From Alphaproteobacteria bacterium (GTDB lineage: Bacteria; Pseudomonadota; Alphaproteobacteria; Rhodobacterales; Rhodobacteraceae): DNA of 64,000 nucleotides. The notes beneath the pieces are model-generated. The model made no database searches. It was not told the origin of the DNA and saw only the letters and a program-made list of their open reading frames with translations. This document shows, piece by piece, positions 8,341-17,605 of the stretch (position 1 is the stretch's first letter; each line of letters begins with the position of its first letter). The translations under genes were made by a program, and so were the position numbers. The stretch lies in assembly GCA_030431825.1 (NCBI GenBank), contig JAUIIJ010000010.1:57054-121053 (forward strand), read 5' to 3'.

Positions 8341-9111
8341 CTAGTGGCTCGGGTGCAGTGCATCCTTGAGATACACGCAGGTCAGGATGGTGAACACGTA
8401 GGCCTGAATGAACGCCACGAGCAGTTCGAGACCATAGATCGCGGTGACACTCAGTATCGCAATAGGCGCGATCGCGGTGACCTGGGCAAAACCCGCGAAC
8501 ACCTTCAGAACCGCGTGACCGGCCATCATGTTACCGGCAAGACGGATGGAATGGCTGACGGGGCGCACGAAATAGGAGATCAGTTCGATGATCGCCAGGA
8601 TCGGCCGCAGCGCGAGCGGCGCGCTCGACACCCAGAACAGACCGAGGAAAGCCGAGCCATTCTTGACGAAGCCCAGAATGGTGACCGCGAAGAACACGCC
8701 GAAACCCATGATCGACGTAACTGCGATATGGCTGGTCGTTGTGAACGATGCCGGGATCAGACCCAGGAAGTTCGAGCAGACGATGAACATGAACAGCGTC
8801 ATGATGTAGGGGAAATACTTGATCCCATCCTTGCCCGTCACGTCCTCGACCATCTTGTAGACGAAACCATAGGCCAGTTCGGCAACCGACTGGCTGCGCG
8901 ACGGCACGATGCCACGCTTGCTGGTGCCCAGAACGAGGAGCGCGATGACCGCCACCACGGCGAGCGCCATCCACAGCGTCACATTCGTCGGAGTGTACCA
9001 CGCGACCGTATCGCCACCAAACAGCGGCTTAACGATGAACTGGTCCATCGGGTGGAATACCAGGCTACCACCTTCGGCACCTTGTTCTGCACCTGTCGCT
9101 TCGCTTGCCAA
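8341..9111 (-). CDS. atpB: F0F1 ATP synthase subunit a
   Basis: Integral membrane stator subunit that forms the proton half-channels, 256 residues. Hydrophobic helices start at [18 protein letters not shown]; the essential arginine is in [20 protein letters not shown], and the last helices contain the conserved Glu and Gln ([22 protein letters not shown]). The N-terminal extension ends in [15 protein letters not shown], typical of this family. It starts three bases after the atpI stop. Confidence 0.97.
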   Translation of the reverse strand: MASEATGAEQGAEGGSLVFHPMDQFIVKPLFGGDTVAWYTPTNVTLWMALAVVAVIALLVLGTSKRGIVPSRSQSVAELAYGFVYKMVEDVTGKDGIKYFPYIMTLFMFIVCSNFLGLIPASFTTTSHIAVTSIMGFGVFFAVTILGFVKNGSAFLGLFWVSSAPLALRPILAIIELISYFVRPVSHSIRLAGNMMAGHAVLKVFAGFAQVTAIAPIAILSVTAIYGLELLVAFIQAYVFTILTCVYLKDALHPSH

Positions 9112-9114
9112 GGT

Positions 9115-9447
9115 TCAGTCCCCTTCGTCTTTCGTCGCGGCCTCTTGGGCCATTTTCCTGTCCTGGATTTCTTGCGCGCTGCGCAGCATCGTCTTGATAC
9201 CGGCGGCAAGCCCCAGAAATGTGAACAGGACGAGGAAGATCGGTATCGTACCGAACAGGCGATCCAGCCCGTACCCCATCCCGAAACCGATCCCCAGACC
9301 GGCAACAAGTTCGATCACCATGCGCCAGGCCAATTGTGCCTGTGAATAGTGTTCTTCTTTGTGCGACTTCTCCGGCTTGGCCTTCTTGGCCGCTTCGATC
9401 CGGGCCTCGAGCTGCGCCAAACGCTGCCTTTGGTCCTTGTCGATCAC
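9115..9447 (-). CDS. atpI: ATP synthase protein I (AtpI/AtpZ family)
   Basis: Small membrane protein that helps assemble the c-ring and supply Mg2+ in other bacteria. About 110 residues from GTG 9447, which lies eight bases after GAGGG; the longer reading from GTG 9462 (115 residues) would place that site inside the gene. A charged N-terminal helix (RLAQLEARIEAAKKAKPEK) precedes two transmembrane helices (MVIELVAGLGIGFGMGYGLD and IPIFLVLFTFLGLAAGIKT). It is the first gene of the F0 operon. The start choice is the only real doubt. Confidence 0.9.
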   Translation of the reverse strand: MIDKDQRQRLAQLEARIEAAKKAKPEKSHKEEHYSQAQLAWRMVIELVAGLGIGFGMGYGLDRLFGTIPIFLVLFTFLGLAAGIKTMLRSAQEIQDRKMAQEAATKDEGD

Positions 9448-9477
9448 CGGGGTGTCCCTCACGTTTTGTCTGCGTAG

Positions 9478-9506
9478 GTGCTAAGGCGCGGACAGGTCAG
9501 AGTCAA
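9478..9506 (-). promoter_or_regulatory. Candidate promoter of the F0 operon
   Basis: Minus-strand -35 TTGACT (9506-9501), a 17-base spacer and -10 TAGCAC (9483-9478). It lies 31 bases ahead of the preferred atpI start and fits a housekeeping sigma factor promoter with a poor -10. Confidence 0.5.
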
Positions 9507-9939
9507 TTGCGACATTGCATCGCCCCATATCCCCGCAAGATACTGATATAAAACAATTTAATGATGGATCACGCCAGACACTGCGAAGCGGCGCACTCAG
9601 ACAGGCCAGTTTCACCGGCCTTTCCCATATTCAACCCTTTGGTTGATTGTTCACGGCCGGCCGTCAGGATCGGTGGCTGTAAATCAGCGGCGCCGTCGCC
9701 GGCAAGAGCCATGTTCGCAGGCTCGCCGCATGGAGCGGCACCGGCCGGTCCCGCCGGCGGGGCGATCTCCAGAATCCGATCCTGCATGAGTGATGGCCTG
9801 GGCATTGACGATGCCATGAGATTGCGTACCCCGAAATATCGCGCAATTCCCGACAACCCTTTCCGATCCTGCGCTGTCATGTCATGACACATCCGGGACC
9901 CGACGGGCCCCGGTCAACACACGAATGCGGGGGCGCAAG
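9507..9939. other. Intergenic stretch upstream of atpI and the FAD oxidoreductase gene
   Basis: About 430 bases with no convincing gene. Two overlapping open frames exist (minus 9569-9892, 107 codons; plus 9561-9887, 108 codons), but neither has a protein-like composition, a good ribosome binding site or a recognisable domain. GC-rich self-complementary pieces (around 9648-9665 and 9748-9775) and an AT-rich patch (9545-9565) are visible. A TGTCATGTCATGACA palindrome lies at 9876-9890 ahead of the oxidoreductase gene and could be an operator. Confidence 0.4.
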
Positions 9940-11019
9940 ATGAGTGATTTTGTCGTCATAGGCGGAGGCATCGCCGGGCTGAGCGCAGGTGCACGCCTGT
10001 CGGCCCACGGGACCGTGACGGTTCTCGAGGCCGAGGATGCGTTGGGATATCATGCCTCCGGGCGCTCTGCTGCACTCTACGAGCCGAATTACGGCAAGCC
10101 GGCTGTCGCCGCGCTCAACCTTGCCAGCGGCGAATACCATCGCAGCGCCAATGGCGGGTATCTGACCCCGAGGGGGCTGCTTCTGGTCGCGGGATCGTCG
10201 CAGGAGGCCGCGTTTGCCCAGGATGTCCATGAGTTCGGTCTTGTCCCCATATCGATCGATCAGGCCCGATCCATCGTGCCGATCGTCAACCCCGATACCG
10301 TCTCCCTTGCCGCGCATCACGAGGCGGCGCTCGATATCGACACCGACCGCATGTTGCAGGATTTCGCCCGCGTCATTCGCGCCAATGGCGGAGCCGTGCT
10401 GACCGGTGCCCGGGCGGTTGGCATCGAACGCGGCAACAGCGGCTGGCAGGTGGCGACCGCCGGTGGCACGCACTCCGGGCGCAACCTCGTCAACGCCGCC
10501 GGGGCCTGGGCCGACGAAATTGCCGCATTGGCGGGTGTCGCGCCGATTGGCATAACCCCATACCGACGGTCCATGGCCCGCCTGCCCGCGCCCGGCGGAC
10601 ATGACGTGACAGGCTGGCCGCTGCTGATGGGTGTCGCTGAAAGCTGGTACGCCAAGCCGGATGCGGGCAAGTTTCTGGTCTCTCCCGCGGAGGAGGATGC
10701 CACACATCCCCACGACGCCTATGCCGATGACATGGTGCTTGCCGAAGGGCTGGCCCGCTATGAAGAGATGGTCACGGAGCCGGTGACACGGGTCGAGACC
10801 AATTGGGCGGGGCTGCGCAGCTTTGCTCCCGACCGGTCGCTGGTCCTCGGACCTGATCCCTTGCAACGCGATTTCATCTGGTGCGCAGGTCAGGGCGGCT
10901 ATGGTTTCCAGACCGCACCGGCGGCGTCGCAACTGCTCGCGGACCTCGTTGCCGGCAAGACCAGCGAACTGGATGCCGACATTGTTGCCGAGTTGACTCC
11001 GGGCAGGCTCCGCAAATGA
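9940..11019 (+). CDS. FAD-dependent amino-acid/amine oxidoreductase (DAO family)
   Basis: A 359-residue flavoenzyme of the D-amino-acid oxidase fold, start ATG 9940 (an ATG at 9925 is in frame). The N-terminal dinucleotide motif GGGIAGLSAGARLSAHG follows the first strand (VVIG), and the substrate/FAD region includes EDALGYHASGRSAALYEPNYG. Near the C-terminus, FIWCAGQGGYGFQTAPA is the usual FAD-binding G-x-GGYGxQ motif. Members oxidise D-amino acids, glycine derivatives or sarcosine and make H2O2 or feed a quinone; the substrate cannot be assigned. The stop overlaps the start of the DUF938 gene by four bases (ATGA), so the two are translationally coupled. Confidence 0.88.
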   Translation: MSDFVVIGGGIAGLSAGARLSAHGTVTVLEAEDALGYHASGRSAALYEPNYGKPAVAALNLASGEYHRSANGGYLTPRGLLLVAGSSQEAAFAQDVHEFGLVPISIDQARSIVPIVNPDTVSLAAHHEAALDIDTDRMLQDFARVIRANGGAVLTGARAVGIERGNSGWQVATAGGTHSGRNLVNAAGAWADEIAALAGVAPIGITPYRRSMARLPAPGGHDVTGWPLLMGVAESWYAKPDAGKFLVSPAEEDATHPHDAYADDMVLAEGLARYEEMVTEPVTRVETNWAGLRSFAPDRSLVLGPDPLQRDFIWCAGQGGYGFQTAPAASQLLADLVAGKTSELDADIVAELTPGRLRK

Positions 11020-11669
11020 TCCGCAAGGTCCCCGGTTCCGCCAGCATCGCCAACCCGATCGAGGGCGCACGGCTCAGTGCGCCGTCGGCGGAACGCAACC
11101 GCCAACCCATTTCCGACCTGCTGGCCCGTGTGGCGCCGCAAACCGGTCTCGCGCTCGAAATCGCCAGCGGCACCGGTCAGCATGTCGTCGCATTTGCCGA
11201 ACGCCTGCCCGGCCTGACATGGCAACCGACCGATCCCGACCCCACGCGACGCGCCAGTATCGATGCCCATGCGGCCGAGGCCGGGTTGAACAACCTTCTT
11301 GCCGCCCGCGATCTGGATGCGGCGGTGCCCGGCTGGGCGACAGGCCATGGCGGGCAATCGCTGATCGTGCTCGTGAACCTGTTGCATCTGATCAGTTCCG
11401 GCGAAGTGCGCACGCTGATCACCGAAGCCGCGCAGGCACTTGTCCCAGGTGGCCATTTCGTCGTTTACGGGCCGTTCATGCGGGGCGGTGAACTGACCAG
11501 CGAAGGCGATAAGCAGTTTCACGCCAGCCTGCGCGCCACCGATCCCGAAACCGGTTACAAGGACGATTTCGACGTGCTCGACTGGAGCCAGGCCGCCGGA
11601 TTGTCGCCGCTTGAGATCATCGAAATGCCGGCGAACAATCTGGCAATCATCCTGCAAAAGCCTGTTTAA
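11016..11669 (+). CDS. DUF938 SAM-dependent methyltransferase-like protein
   Basis: A 217-residue protein starting at ATG 11016, overlapping the oxidoreductase stop. The N-terminus (RLSAPSAERNRQPI) and motif I ALEIASGTGQHVVAFAE are characteristic of the DUF938 family, which has a class I methyltransferase fold; FVVYGPFMRGGE and the acidic DPETGYKDDFDVLDW segment are also family features. No methyl acceptor is known. Coupling to a flavin amine oxidase suggests a shared role in small-molecule metabolism, but this is inference. A dispersed repeat begins right at its stop codon. Confidence 0.85.
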   Translation: MIRKVPGSASIANPIEGARLSAPSAERNRQPISDLLARVAPQTGLALEIASGTGQHVVAFAERLPGLTWQPTDPDPTRRASIDAHAAEAGLNNLLAARDLDAAVPGWATGHGGQSLIVLVNLLHLISSGEVRTLITEAAQALVPGGHFVVYGPFMRGGELTSEGDKQFHASLRATDPETGYKDDFDVLDWSQAAGLSPLEIIEMPANNLAIILQKPV

Positions 11670-11772
11670 AGCGTTTCGCGATTAACTTGAAACGTCAGGC
11701 ATCAGCCAATGCATTGAGATCTTCTATTTCAGGCAGCGTTAGGTGAGTCAGGTCTATCGCGAAACGCTATAG
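11668..11772. repeat. Dispersed inverted-repeat element, long copy
   Basis: About 105 bases bounded by 13-bp inverted repeats AGCGTTTCGCGAT (11670-11682) and ATCGCGAAACGCT (11756-11768). It begins at the stop of the DUF938 gene and its right arm supplies the last codons of the convergent membrane protein gene. A shorter relative at 25485-25541 shares both ends and the inner AGCGTTAGGTGA block but lacks 49 internal bases. No ORF lies inside. It could act as a bidirectional terminator or be a non-autonomous mobile remnant. Confidence 0.8.
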
Positions 11773-12611
11773 GCCTGGCTGGCAAAGAACCGCGCCAGAA
11801 TGAAGAATGCGCCGACCAGCAAGGCCGGAAGAACGAAAATCTGAAAAATATAGACCGACAGCAGCGCAAGATAGCTCGCGATCAATTCGTCGGCCCGCAA
11901 CCAGATATTGCTGGCCAGTTCGCGATACCGGTCGACCTCGGACACGCTCTCGGTCAGCCGGTCCCACCAGCCCTGATCCTGCGCCAACGCCGGATCAACC
12001 TCTACCGTATCGGTAATCTCTGCAATGATCGCCTGATGGCGCGCCATGACATCGCCAGTGAAGCTTTTCGCCAGCAGATCGGTCAGCACGAAAGCCCCCG
12101 GCAGCGCCAGCAGGAAGAATCCACCATACCACACCAACCGTCGCGACAGCATCGACATCACGTCGCGCGGCCCCAGCAGACGATCGGCAATCCAGAGTAC
12201 CGAAGCGCCAGCGATCATCGCCGCACCCACCGCACCAACCGGCCCCATCGCCACCGCGAGCACGCCCGTCACCAGCATCAGTGCAAAGACCACGCCCGCA
12301 ATCCGCTCGATCGTGTCGTCCACCGGTTCAAGCATCTTGCCCGGCTGAACCGTACCCGAGAAACCGAGCGATGCCCCGACCTCGACCTCCTGCGCGGTTG
12401 ACAGGGCCGCGTTCAACATGCGCAGCGTCACATAGGTGGCGGCGCTTGCGGCCGAAACGGTGGCAGCGTAGCCCTGTGCCTGCTGTGACAGCGGATTTTG
12501 CCGATGAAATACCGCCGCGCCCAATGCGAGCACGGCGATCAGGATCAGCCAGAGCAGCGAAATGCGGCGCGGCTCAGCCGTCTTTGCGGATACTCTCGTT
12601 CTTGGGGTCAT
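11754..12611 (-). CDS. Multi-pass membrane protein of unknown function
   Basis: A 285-residue protein from ATG 12611, nine bases after GGAGG (an ATG at 12638 is possible). Five or six hydrophobic segments: LLWLILIAVLALGAAVF, VVFALMLVTGVLAVAMG with GAAMIAGASVLWIA, GGFFLLALPGAFVLTDLLA, and a C-terminal ALLSVYIFQIFVLPALLVGAFFILARFF. Between the third and last lies a soluble stretch with WWDRLTESVSEVDRYRELA. The start overlaps the end of the upstream dimethylglycine-dehydrogenase-like gene by 38 bases, so it is probably coupled to it. The last residues YSVSR are encoded by an arm of the dispersed repeat, so the original C-terminus may have been replaced. No family recognised. Confidence 0.72.
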   Translation of the reverse strand: MTPRTRVSAKTAEPRRISLLWLILIAVLALGAAVFHRQNPLSQQAQGYAATVSAASAATYVTLRMLNAALSTAQEVEVGASLGFSGTVQPGKMLEPVDDTIERIAGVVFALMLVTGVLAVAMGPVGAVGAAMIAGASVLWIADRLLGPRDVMSMLSRRLVWYGGFFLLALPGAFVLTDLLAKSFTGDVMARHQAIIAEITDTVEVDPALAQDQGWWDRLTESVSEVDRYRELASNIWLRADELIASYLALLSVYIFQIFVLPALLVGAFFILARFFASQAYSVSR

Positions 12612-15072
12612 ATGGGCTGTCCTCCACGATCTCGGCATCCCAAAGCTGATCCAGCATCCTGACCTTCAGCCGGGTTCCCGGAACCGCCGACTCAGGCGAG
12701 ACATAGCCCATGCCGATGCTCTTTTCAAAGGCAACCGAATAGCCCCCCGAGGTCAGACGACCAACCCGCTTATCCCCGTGATAGAGTGCCTCGCGCCCCC
12801 AGGGATCGGCATCGCCCGGCCCGTCGATCAACAGCGTGACGCAGGTGCTGCGAATACCCTTGGCCTGCATCTCCGCCTTGCCGTGAAATTCCTTGGACAG
12901 ATCGACAAACCGCGGCAGGTCCGCCTCGAGAGGCGTCGCATCGCGGCCCAGTTCCGTCCCGAAGGCGCGGTACGATTTTTCCTGCCTCAACCAGTTCTGC
13001 GCCCGCGCGCCAACCAGCTTCATGCCGTGTTTCGCGCCTGCCGTCATCAGTTGATCCCACAGATAGTTCTGCATCTCGATCGGATGGTGCAGCTCCCAGC
13101 CCAGCTCGCCGGTATAAGCCACGCGGATCGCGCGGACCGGACACATGCCGAGCTCGATATTGCGCATCGACAGCCACGGAAACCGCTTGTTTCCCAACAC
13201 GGTCGCAGGGTCGGCATCCCTGACGATCTCATTCAGAACATCGCGCGATTTCGGCCCGGCAATGGCAAGGACGCCCCATTGGCTGGTCACATCCTGAATC
13301 TCGATATAGCCGAACTCTTCCGCCTTGTCCTCGGCCGCCTTCCGCAGGAAATCCGCGTCATAGGCGGTCCAGGCGCCGGCGGAGACAAGGTAATATTCAT
13401 CCTCGCCCAGCCGCACGATGGTATATTCTGTCCGGGTGGTGCCCGCCGCCGTGAGGGCATAGGTCAGGTTGATCCGCCCCACGCCGGGCAACCTGTTGCA
13501 GGTGAACCAGTCAAGGAACGCGGTCGCCCCCGGCCCCTTGACCACGTGCTTGGTGAAGGCCGTCGCGTCGATCAGCCCGACCCCCTCGCGCACCGCGCGG
13601 GCTTCCTCGACCGCATGTTGCCACCAGCCACCGCGCCGGAACGAGCGGCTGTCGTGATCAAAGTTGTCCGGTGCGTCCAGCGGCCCGTAATAGTTCGGCC
13701 GTTCCCAGCCATTGACGAACCCGAACTGCGCCCCCAACGCCTTTTGCCGGTCATAGGCCGGTGCCGTGCGCAACGGACGGCAGGCCGGCCGCTCCTCGTC
13801 CGGATGATGCAGGATATAGACGTGATCGTAGCATTCCTCGTTCTTGCGTGCGGCGAACTCGGTGGTCATCCAGTCGCCGTAGCGCTTGGGATCAAGGCTC
13901 GCCATATCGATCTCGGCCTCGCCCTCGACCATCATCTGCGCCAGATAGTAGCCCGTGCCCCCGGCCGCAGTGATGCCAAAGCTGAACCCTTCGGCCAGCC
14001 ACATGTTGCGCAGACCCGGTGCCGGACCGACCAGCGGATTGCCATCGGGCGTATAACAGATCGGGCCGTTGAAATCGTCCTTGAGACCGCAATTCTCGGC
14101 GCTCGGCATCCGGTGGTTCATCGCCATGTACTGCTCTTCGATCCGGTCGAGATCGAGCTGGAACAGGTCGGCGCGGAAACTGTCCGGCACGCCATATTCA
14201 AACCGCGCCGGGGCATTCTTTTCGTACACACCCAGGATCCAGCCCCCCCGTTCCTCGCGCACATAGCTTTGCGCGTCGGCATCCCGGATAACCGGATGCT
14301 CGGGGTGCTCCTTGCGATACTCGACCAGGTCAGGGTCCTGATCCATCACGATGAACTGGTGCTCGACCGGGATCGCCGGCATCTTGATACCAAGCATCCT
14401 TGCGGTGCGCTGCGCGTGGTTGCCGGATGCGGTGACGACATGCTCGGCGGTGATGGCGATCTGCTCCTCGGACGGAACCAGATTGCCGCCTTTCTCGACC
14501 ATCCTGGTGGCGGTCACCTCCCATGCATTACCGGTCCAGTGGAAGGCATCCGCCTGCCATTTCCGCTCGATCATCACACCGCGTTGCCGCGCCCCCTTGG
14601 CCATCGCCATGGTCACGTCGGCCGGGTTGATGTACCCGTCGGTGTGGTGATAGAGCGCGCCCCTCAGGTCTTCGGTACGGATCAGGGGCCAGCGGCCCTT
14701 GATCTCGTCGGGGGTCAGAAACACATATGGCACATCGCAGGTTTCGGCGGTGCTGGCATAGAGCATGTACTCGTCCATGCGCTCCTGCGTCTGCGCCATG
14801 CGCAGGTTGCCAACCACGGCAAACCCCGCGTTCAGCCCGGTTTCCTCTTCGAGCGTCTTGTAGAAATCGACCGAGTACTTGTGAATGTGGGTCGTGGCAT
14901 AGGACATGTTGAACAACGGCAAGAGCCCCGCCGCATGCCAGGTCGAACCAGAGGTCAGCTCATCCCGCTCGAGCAGCATGACATCCTGCCAGCCGGCCTT
15001 TGCGAGGTGATAGGCAATCGACGTTCCGACGGCGCCACCACCCACCACCAAAGCTTTGACATGCGTCTTCAT
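12574..15072 (-). CDS. Dimethylglycine/sarcosine dehydrogenase-like flavoprotein with GcvT domains
   Basis: An 832-residue oxidase of N-methylated glycine derivatives. Residues 1-390 form the DAO-type FAD domain: VVGGGAVGTSIAYHLAKAG binds FAD, and SGSTWHAAGL carries His46, which matches the histidine that holds FAD covalently in dimethylglycine dehydrogenase. About 390-460 is the FAO_M linker, and 460-820 is an aminomethyltransferase (GcvT) domain plus C-terminal barrel, which normally passes the released methyl group to tetrahydrofolate. Length matches the family. Start ATG 15072 follows GGAGAGG. Likely role is glycine betaine/dimethylglycine breakdown, common in marine bacteria; choice between dimethylglycine and sarcosine is not possible here. 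Confidence 0.9.
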   Translation of the reverse strand: MKTHVKALVVGGGAVGTSIAYHLAKAGWQDVMLLERDELTSGSTWHAAGLLPLFNMSYATTHIHKYSVDFYKTLEEETGLNAGFAVVGNLRMAQTQERMDEYMLYASTAETCDVPYVFLTPDEIKGRWPLIRTEDLRGALYHHTDGYINPADVTMAMAKGARQRGVMIERKWQADAFHWTGNAWEVTATRMVEKGGNLVPSEEQIAITAEHVVTASGNHAQRTARMLGIKMPAIPVEHQFIVMDQDPDLVEYRKEHPEHPVIRDADAQSYVREERGGWILGVYEKNAPARFEYGVPDSFRADLFQLDLDRIEEQYMAMNHRMPSAENCGLKDDFNGPICYTPDGNPLVGPAPGLRNMWLAEGFSFGITAAGGTGYYLAQMMVEGEAEIDMASLDPKRYGDWMTTEFAARKNEECYDHVYILHHPDEERPACRPLRTAPAYDRQKALGAQFGFVNGWERPNYYGPLDAPDNFDHDSRSFRRGGWWQHAVEEARAVREGVGLIDATAFTKHVVKGPGATAFLDWFTCNRLPGVGRINLTYALTAAGTTRTEYTIVRLGEDEYYLVSAGAWTAYDADFLRKAAEDKAEEFGYIEIQDVTSQWGVLAIAGPKSRDVLNEIVRDADPATVLGNKRFPWLSMRNIELGMCPVRAIRVAYTGELGWELHHPIEMQNYLWDQLMTAGAKHGMKLVGARAQNWLRQEKSYRAFGTELGRDATPLEADLPRFVDLSKEFHGKAEMQAKGIRSTCVTLLIDGPGDADPWGREALYHGDKRVGRLTSGGYSVAFEKSIGMGYVSPESAVPGTRLKVRMLDQLWDAEIVEDSPYDPKNESIRKDG

Positions 15073-15213
15073 CGGACCTCTCCCGGATCGAGTGTTGTTC
15101 TGATGGGTTTATGCCTGTCCGGCGCGGTTCGCGCCAAATCCATCCGACCCAAATCCGCACAAAACCGACCTCGCGGAAAAGAACGCGGTGCTCGCCGGAT
15201 ATCCGTGGCAACA

Positions 15214-15246
15214 CGTCCGGGCGGGGTTCGACGCCCCGCCCGGACG
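15214..15246 (-). terminator. Strong hairpin after ccoS
   Basis: A 13-bp perfect GC-rich stem (CGTCCGGGCGGGG / CCCCGCCCGGACG) with a seven-base loop, ten bases past the ccoS stop. There is no T-tract on the minus strand, so it may end transcription of ccoGHIS only with help or protect the mRNA 3' end. Confidence 0.6.
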
Positions 15247-15255
15247 TTCACCGAC

Positions 15256-15414
15256 TCACGGTTTCGGGTGATCGTCCCATTCATCCGACAGGATCCGGCG
15301 GCTGTCGCCTTCCGGGTCATCATACTGGTTCGAGCGTACCGTATAGACAAAGGCCGCGAGGCCAATGGCCCCGAGCGTCAGCGAGATCGGTATGAGATAG
15401 GTCAGGATCGTCAT
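15256..15414 (-). CDS. ccoS: cbb3 oxidase maturation protein CcoS
   Basis: A 52-residue single-pass membrane protein needed for cofactor insertion into cbb3 oxidase in Rhodobacter. It is too short for most ORF lists. One N-terminal transmembrane helix (MTILTYLIPISLTLGAIGLA and on) is followed by the family motif SNQYDDPEGDSRRIL, close to the usual FxWAVRSGQFDDLEGPAxRIL pattern. It starts four bases after the ccoI stop and completes the ccoGHIS order. Confidence 0.9.
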   Translation of the reverse strand: MTILTYLIPISLTLGAIGLAAFVYTVRSNQYDDPEGDSRRILSDEWDDHPKP

Positions 15415-15418
15415 TGTT

Positions 15419-17599
15419 TCACCTCAGACGCAGCGCGTTCAGCGATACGGTAATCGAACTGGCCGACATTGCCAGCGCCGCGATCAGCGGCGTGGCCAGA
15501 CCGGCGACCGCGAGCGGCACCGCGATCACGTTGTAGACCGTGGCGATCCGGAAATTCTCGCGAATGCGCCTCGTTGCCTTTTTCGCGACATCGCAGGCTT
15601 CCGCGATCGGCGACAGGTCCTGGCCCAGAAGCACAATATCCGATGCCACGCGGGCGGCGTCCAGCGCGCTGGCCGGAGAAATCGAGACATCCGCCGCCGC
15701 CAGTGCCGCAGTGTCGTTGAGCCCGTCCCCCACCATCAGCACCTTGTGACCGGCCGCGCCAAGCGCCGCGATCCGCGCCGCCTTGTCCTGCGGCAAGGCT
15801 TCGGCCTCCCAGTGCTCGATGCCCAGCCGTTCGGCCAGAGCCCTGACCGCGCCCGGGGAATCCCCCGATATCAACATGACATCCATGCCGGCATCGCCAA
15901 GTGCCCGAACCGCCTCCGCCGCCCCCGGCCGCAGCGCATCGGTAAACAGGAACGCTTGCGGCGGGGCGTCTCCGACAGCGAGCCAGACGGCCGTCCGGGT
16001 CCCCTGCCGCGCCCCGACCCAGGCCGCGCGCCCCAGACGCACGCGCTGCCCGTTCCATACCCCTTCGATACCATATCCCGGCACTTCGGCCACGTTCCGC
16101 AAGCGGGCAGGCCTGATCCCGGCGGCTTGTGCCGCCCGACTCAGCGCAACCGAGAGCGGATGGGCCGAAGCCGCGGCCAGCGCGTGGGCAATTTCGAGAT
16201 CGCGGCGCGAAAAGTCACCCATGTTGCTCGTTTCCGGCATCCCGGCTGTCAGCGTACCGGTTTTGTCGAAGACGACGGTATCCACCTGTGCGAGCCGTTC
16301 CAGGGCGGTGGCGTGCTTGATCAGCATGCCCTTCTTGAACAACCGTCCCGACGCGGCCGTGGTGACCGCCGGAACCGCAAGACCAAGCGCGCAGGGACAG
16401 GTGATGATCAGCACCGCCGCCGCGATGTTCAAGGCAACCCGCACGTCCCCGGACCACAGATACCAGCCCAGAAAGCTGAGCGCGGACAGGATATGCACGC
16501 CCGGCGCATAGAGCTTGGCCGCCGCATCCGCCAGCGACGTATAGCGGGAGCGCCCGGATTCCGCGATGGCCACGAGATCGGCCATACGATGCAGCGACGT
16601 ATCTTCACCAACCGCACTGGCCCGGATGACAAGCGGTCCGGTCAGGTTCACCTCGCCCGCGCTCACCCCCTGCCCCGGCTCGGCAAAAACCGGAACGGTC
16701 TCACCGGTCAGCAGGGAACGGTCCAGCTCGGAGCTGCCCTCTGTCACAACGCCGTCAACGGGCATGCGCCCGCCGGGGCGGACGAGCACAAGATCACCGA
16801 CGGCCAGGTCGGCCACCGCAGTCTCCTGCTCTGCCCCGTTCACCATCCGGATGGCCCGTGGCACCTCCAGCGCCGCAAGCTCTTGCGCCGCCGAGCGCGC
16901 GACAGCGCGGGTCCGGTAGTCGAGATAGCGTCCCGCCAGCAGGAAGAAGGTCAGCGTCAGGGCCGCGTCGAAATAGGCATGTTCGCCTGAAAGCGAGGTT
17001 TCCCAGAGCGATGTCGCCAAAGCCAGAACGATGGCCAGCACGATCGGCACATCCATGTTCAGCCGACGCACCGACAGCGCCTCCCAGGCGTTGCGAAAGA
17101 ACGGCTGCGCCGCATATGCGATGGCCGGCAGGGTGATGAAGGCCGAGATCCAGTGAAACATGTCCCGTGTCGCGTCGGTCGCACCGGACCAGACCGAAAC
17201 CGACAAGAGCATCACGTTCATCGACGCGAACCCGGCCACCGCAAGCCTTATCAGCAACTCGCGGCCCGCCTTGTCCGATTGCGTCGCGCTGAGCGCGCCC
17301 GGATCGAGTTCATGCGCCTCATATCCCAGATCGGCCAGCACCGGGATCAGATCGGCAGCGGCCACACCGTCATCTGCCTCGATCATCGCCCGCTTCAGGG
17401 TCAGGTTGACGCGCGCGTCCCTGACGCCGGGGTGGGCGTTCAGCCCGCGTTCGACCGCCGAGATACAGGCCTGGCAATGAATGCCCGGCAGCGACAGCGC
17501 GATGCGGGCATCCTTCCTGGCAACGTCCACCGCCTCCGCCGGCGCCGCAAGGCAGCCGGGGCACGCGGCTGCAGAGGGAGGGCGCAGTTCAGCCGTCAT
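15419..17599 (-). CDS. ccoI: P1B-type copper-transporting ATPase CcoI/FixI
   Basis: A 726-residue copper pump that supplies Cu for assembly of the cbb3 oxidase binuclear centre. An N-terminal CPGC (13-16) and a heavy-metal domain with GIHCQACISAVE (Cys42, Cys45) are cytoplasmic metal sites. Then come the membrane helices, the actuator TGETVPVF region, the transmembrane metal motif CPC in IITCPCALGLAVP, the phosphorylation site DKTGTLTAG, the nucleotide-binding HP (SAHPLSVAL), and the hinge VGDGLNDTAALAAAD. Length is normal. It follows ccoH by six bases. Deletion of homologues blocks cbb3 activity. Confidence 0.95.
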   Translation of the reverse strand: MTAELRPPSAAACPGCLAAPAEAVDVARKDARIALSLPGIHCQACISAVERGLNAHPGVRDARVNLTLKRAMIEADDGVAAADLIPVLADLGYEAHELDPGALSATQSDKAGRELLIRLAVAGFASMNVMLLSVSVWSGATDATRDMFHWISAFITLPAIAYAAQPFFRNAWEALSVRRLNMDVPIVLAIVLALATSLWETSLSGEHAYFDAALTLTFFLLAGRYLDYRTRAVARSAAQELAALEVPRAIRMVNGAEQETAVADLAVGDLVLVRPGGRMPVDGVVTEGSSELDRSLLTGETVPVFAEPGQGVSAGEVNLTGPLVIRASAVGEDTSLHRMADLVAIAESGRSRYTSLADAAAKLYAPGVHILSALSFLGWYLWSGDVRVALNIAAAVLIITCPCALGLAVPAVTTAASGRLFKKGMLIKHATALERLAQVDTVVFDKTGTLTAGMPETSNMGDFSRRDLEIAHALAAASAHPLSVALSRAAQAAGIRPARLRNVAEVPGYGIEGVWNGQRVRLGRAAWVGARQGTRTAVWLAVGDAPPQAFLFTDALRPGAAEAVRALGDAGMDVMLISGDSPGAVRALAERLGIEHWEAEALPQDKAARIAALGAAGHKVLMVGDGLNDTAALAAADVSISPASALDAARVASDIVLLGQDLSPIAEACDVAKKATRRIRENFRIATVYNVIAVPLAVAGLATPLIAALAMSASSITVSLNALRLR

Positions 17600-17605
17600 C
17601 TCGCG

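Noticed and set aside
9561..9892. Two overlapping frames of about 107 codons between atpI and the FAD oxidoreductase gene
   Set aside because: No ribosome binding site, no recognisable domain, and low-complexity Ala/Pro content; treated as intergenic.
12562..15453. A 963-codon plus-strand open frame
   Set aside because: It is a shadow of the dimethylglycine-dehydrogenase-like gene on the minus strand, which has all its family motifs.
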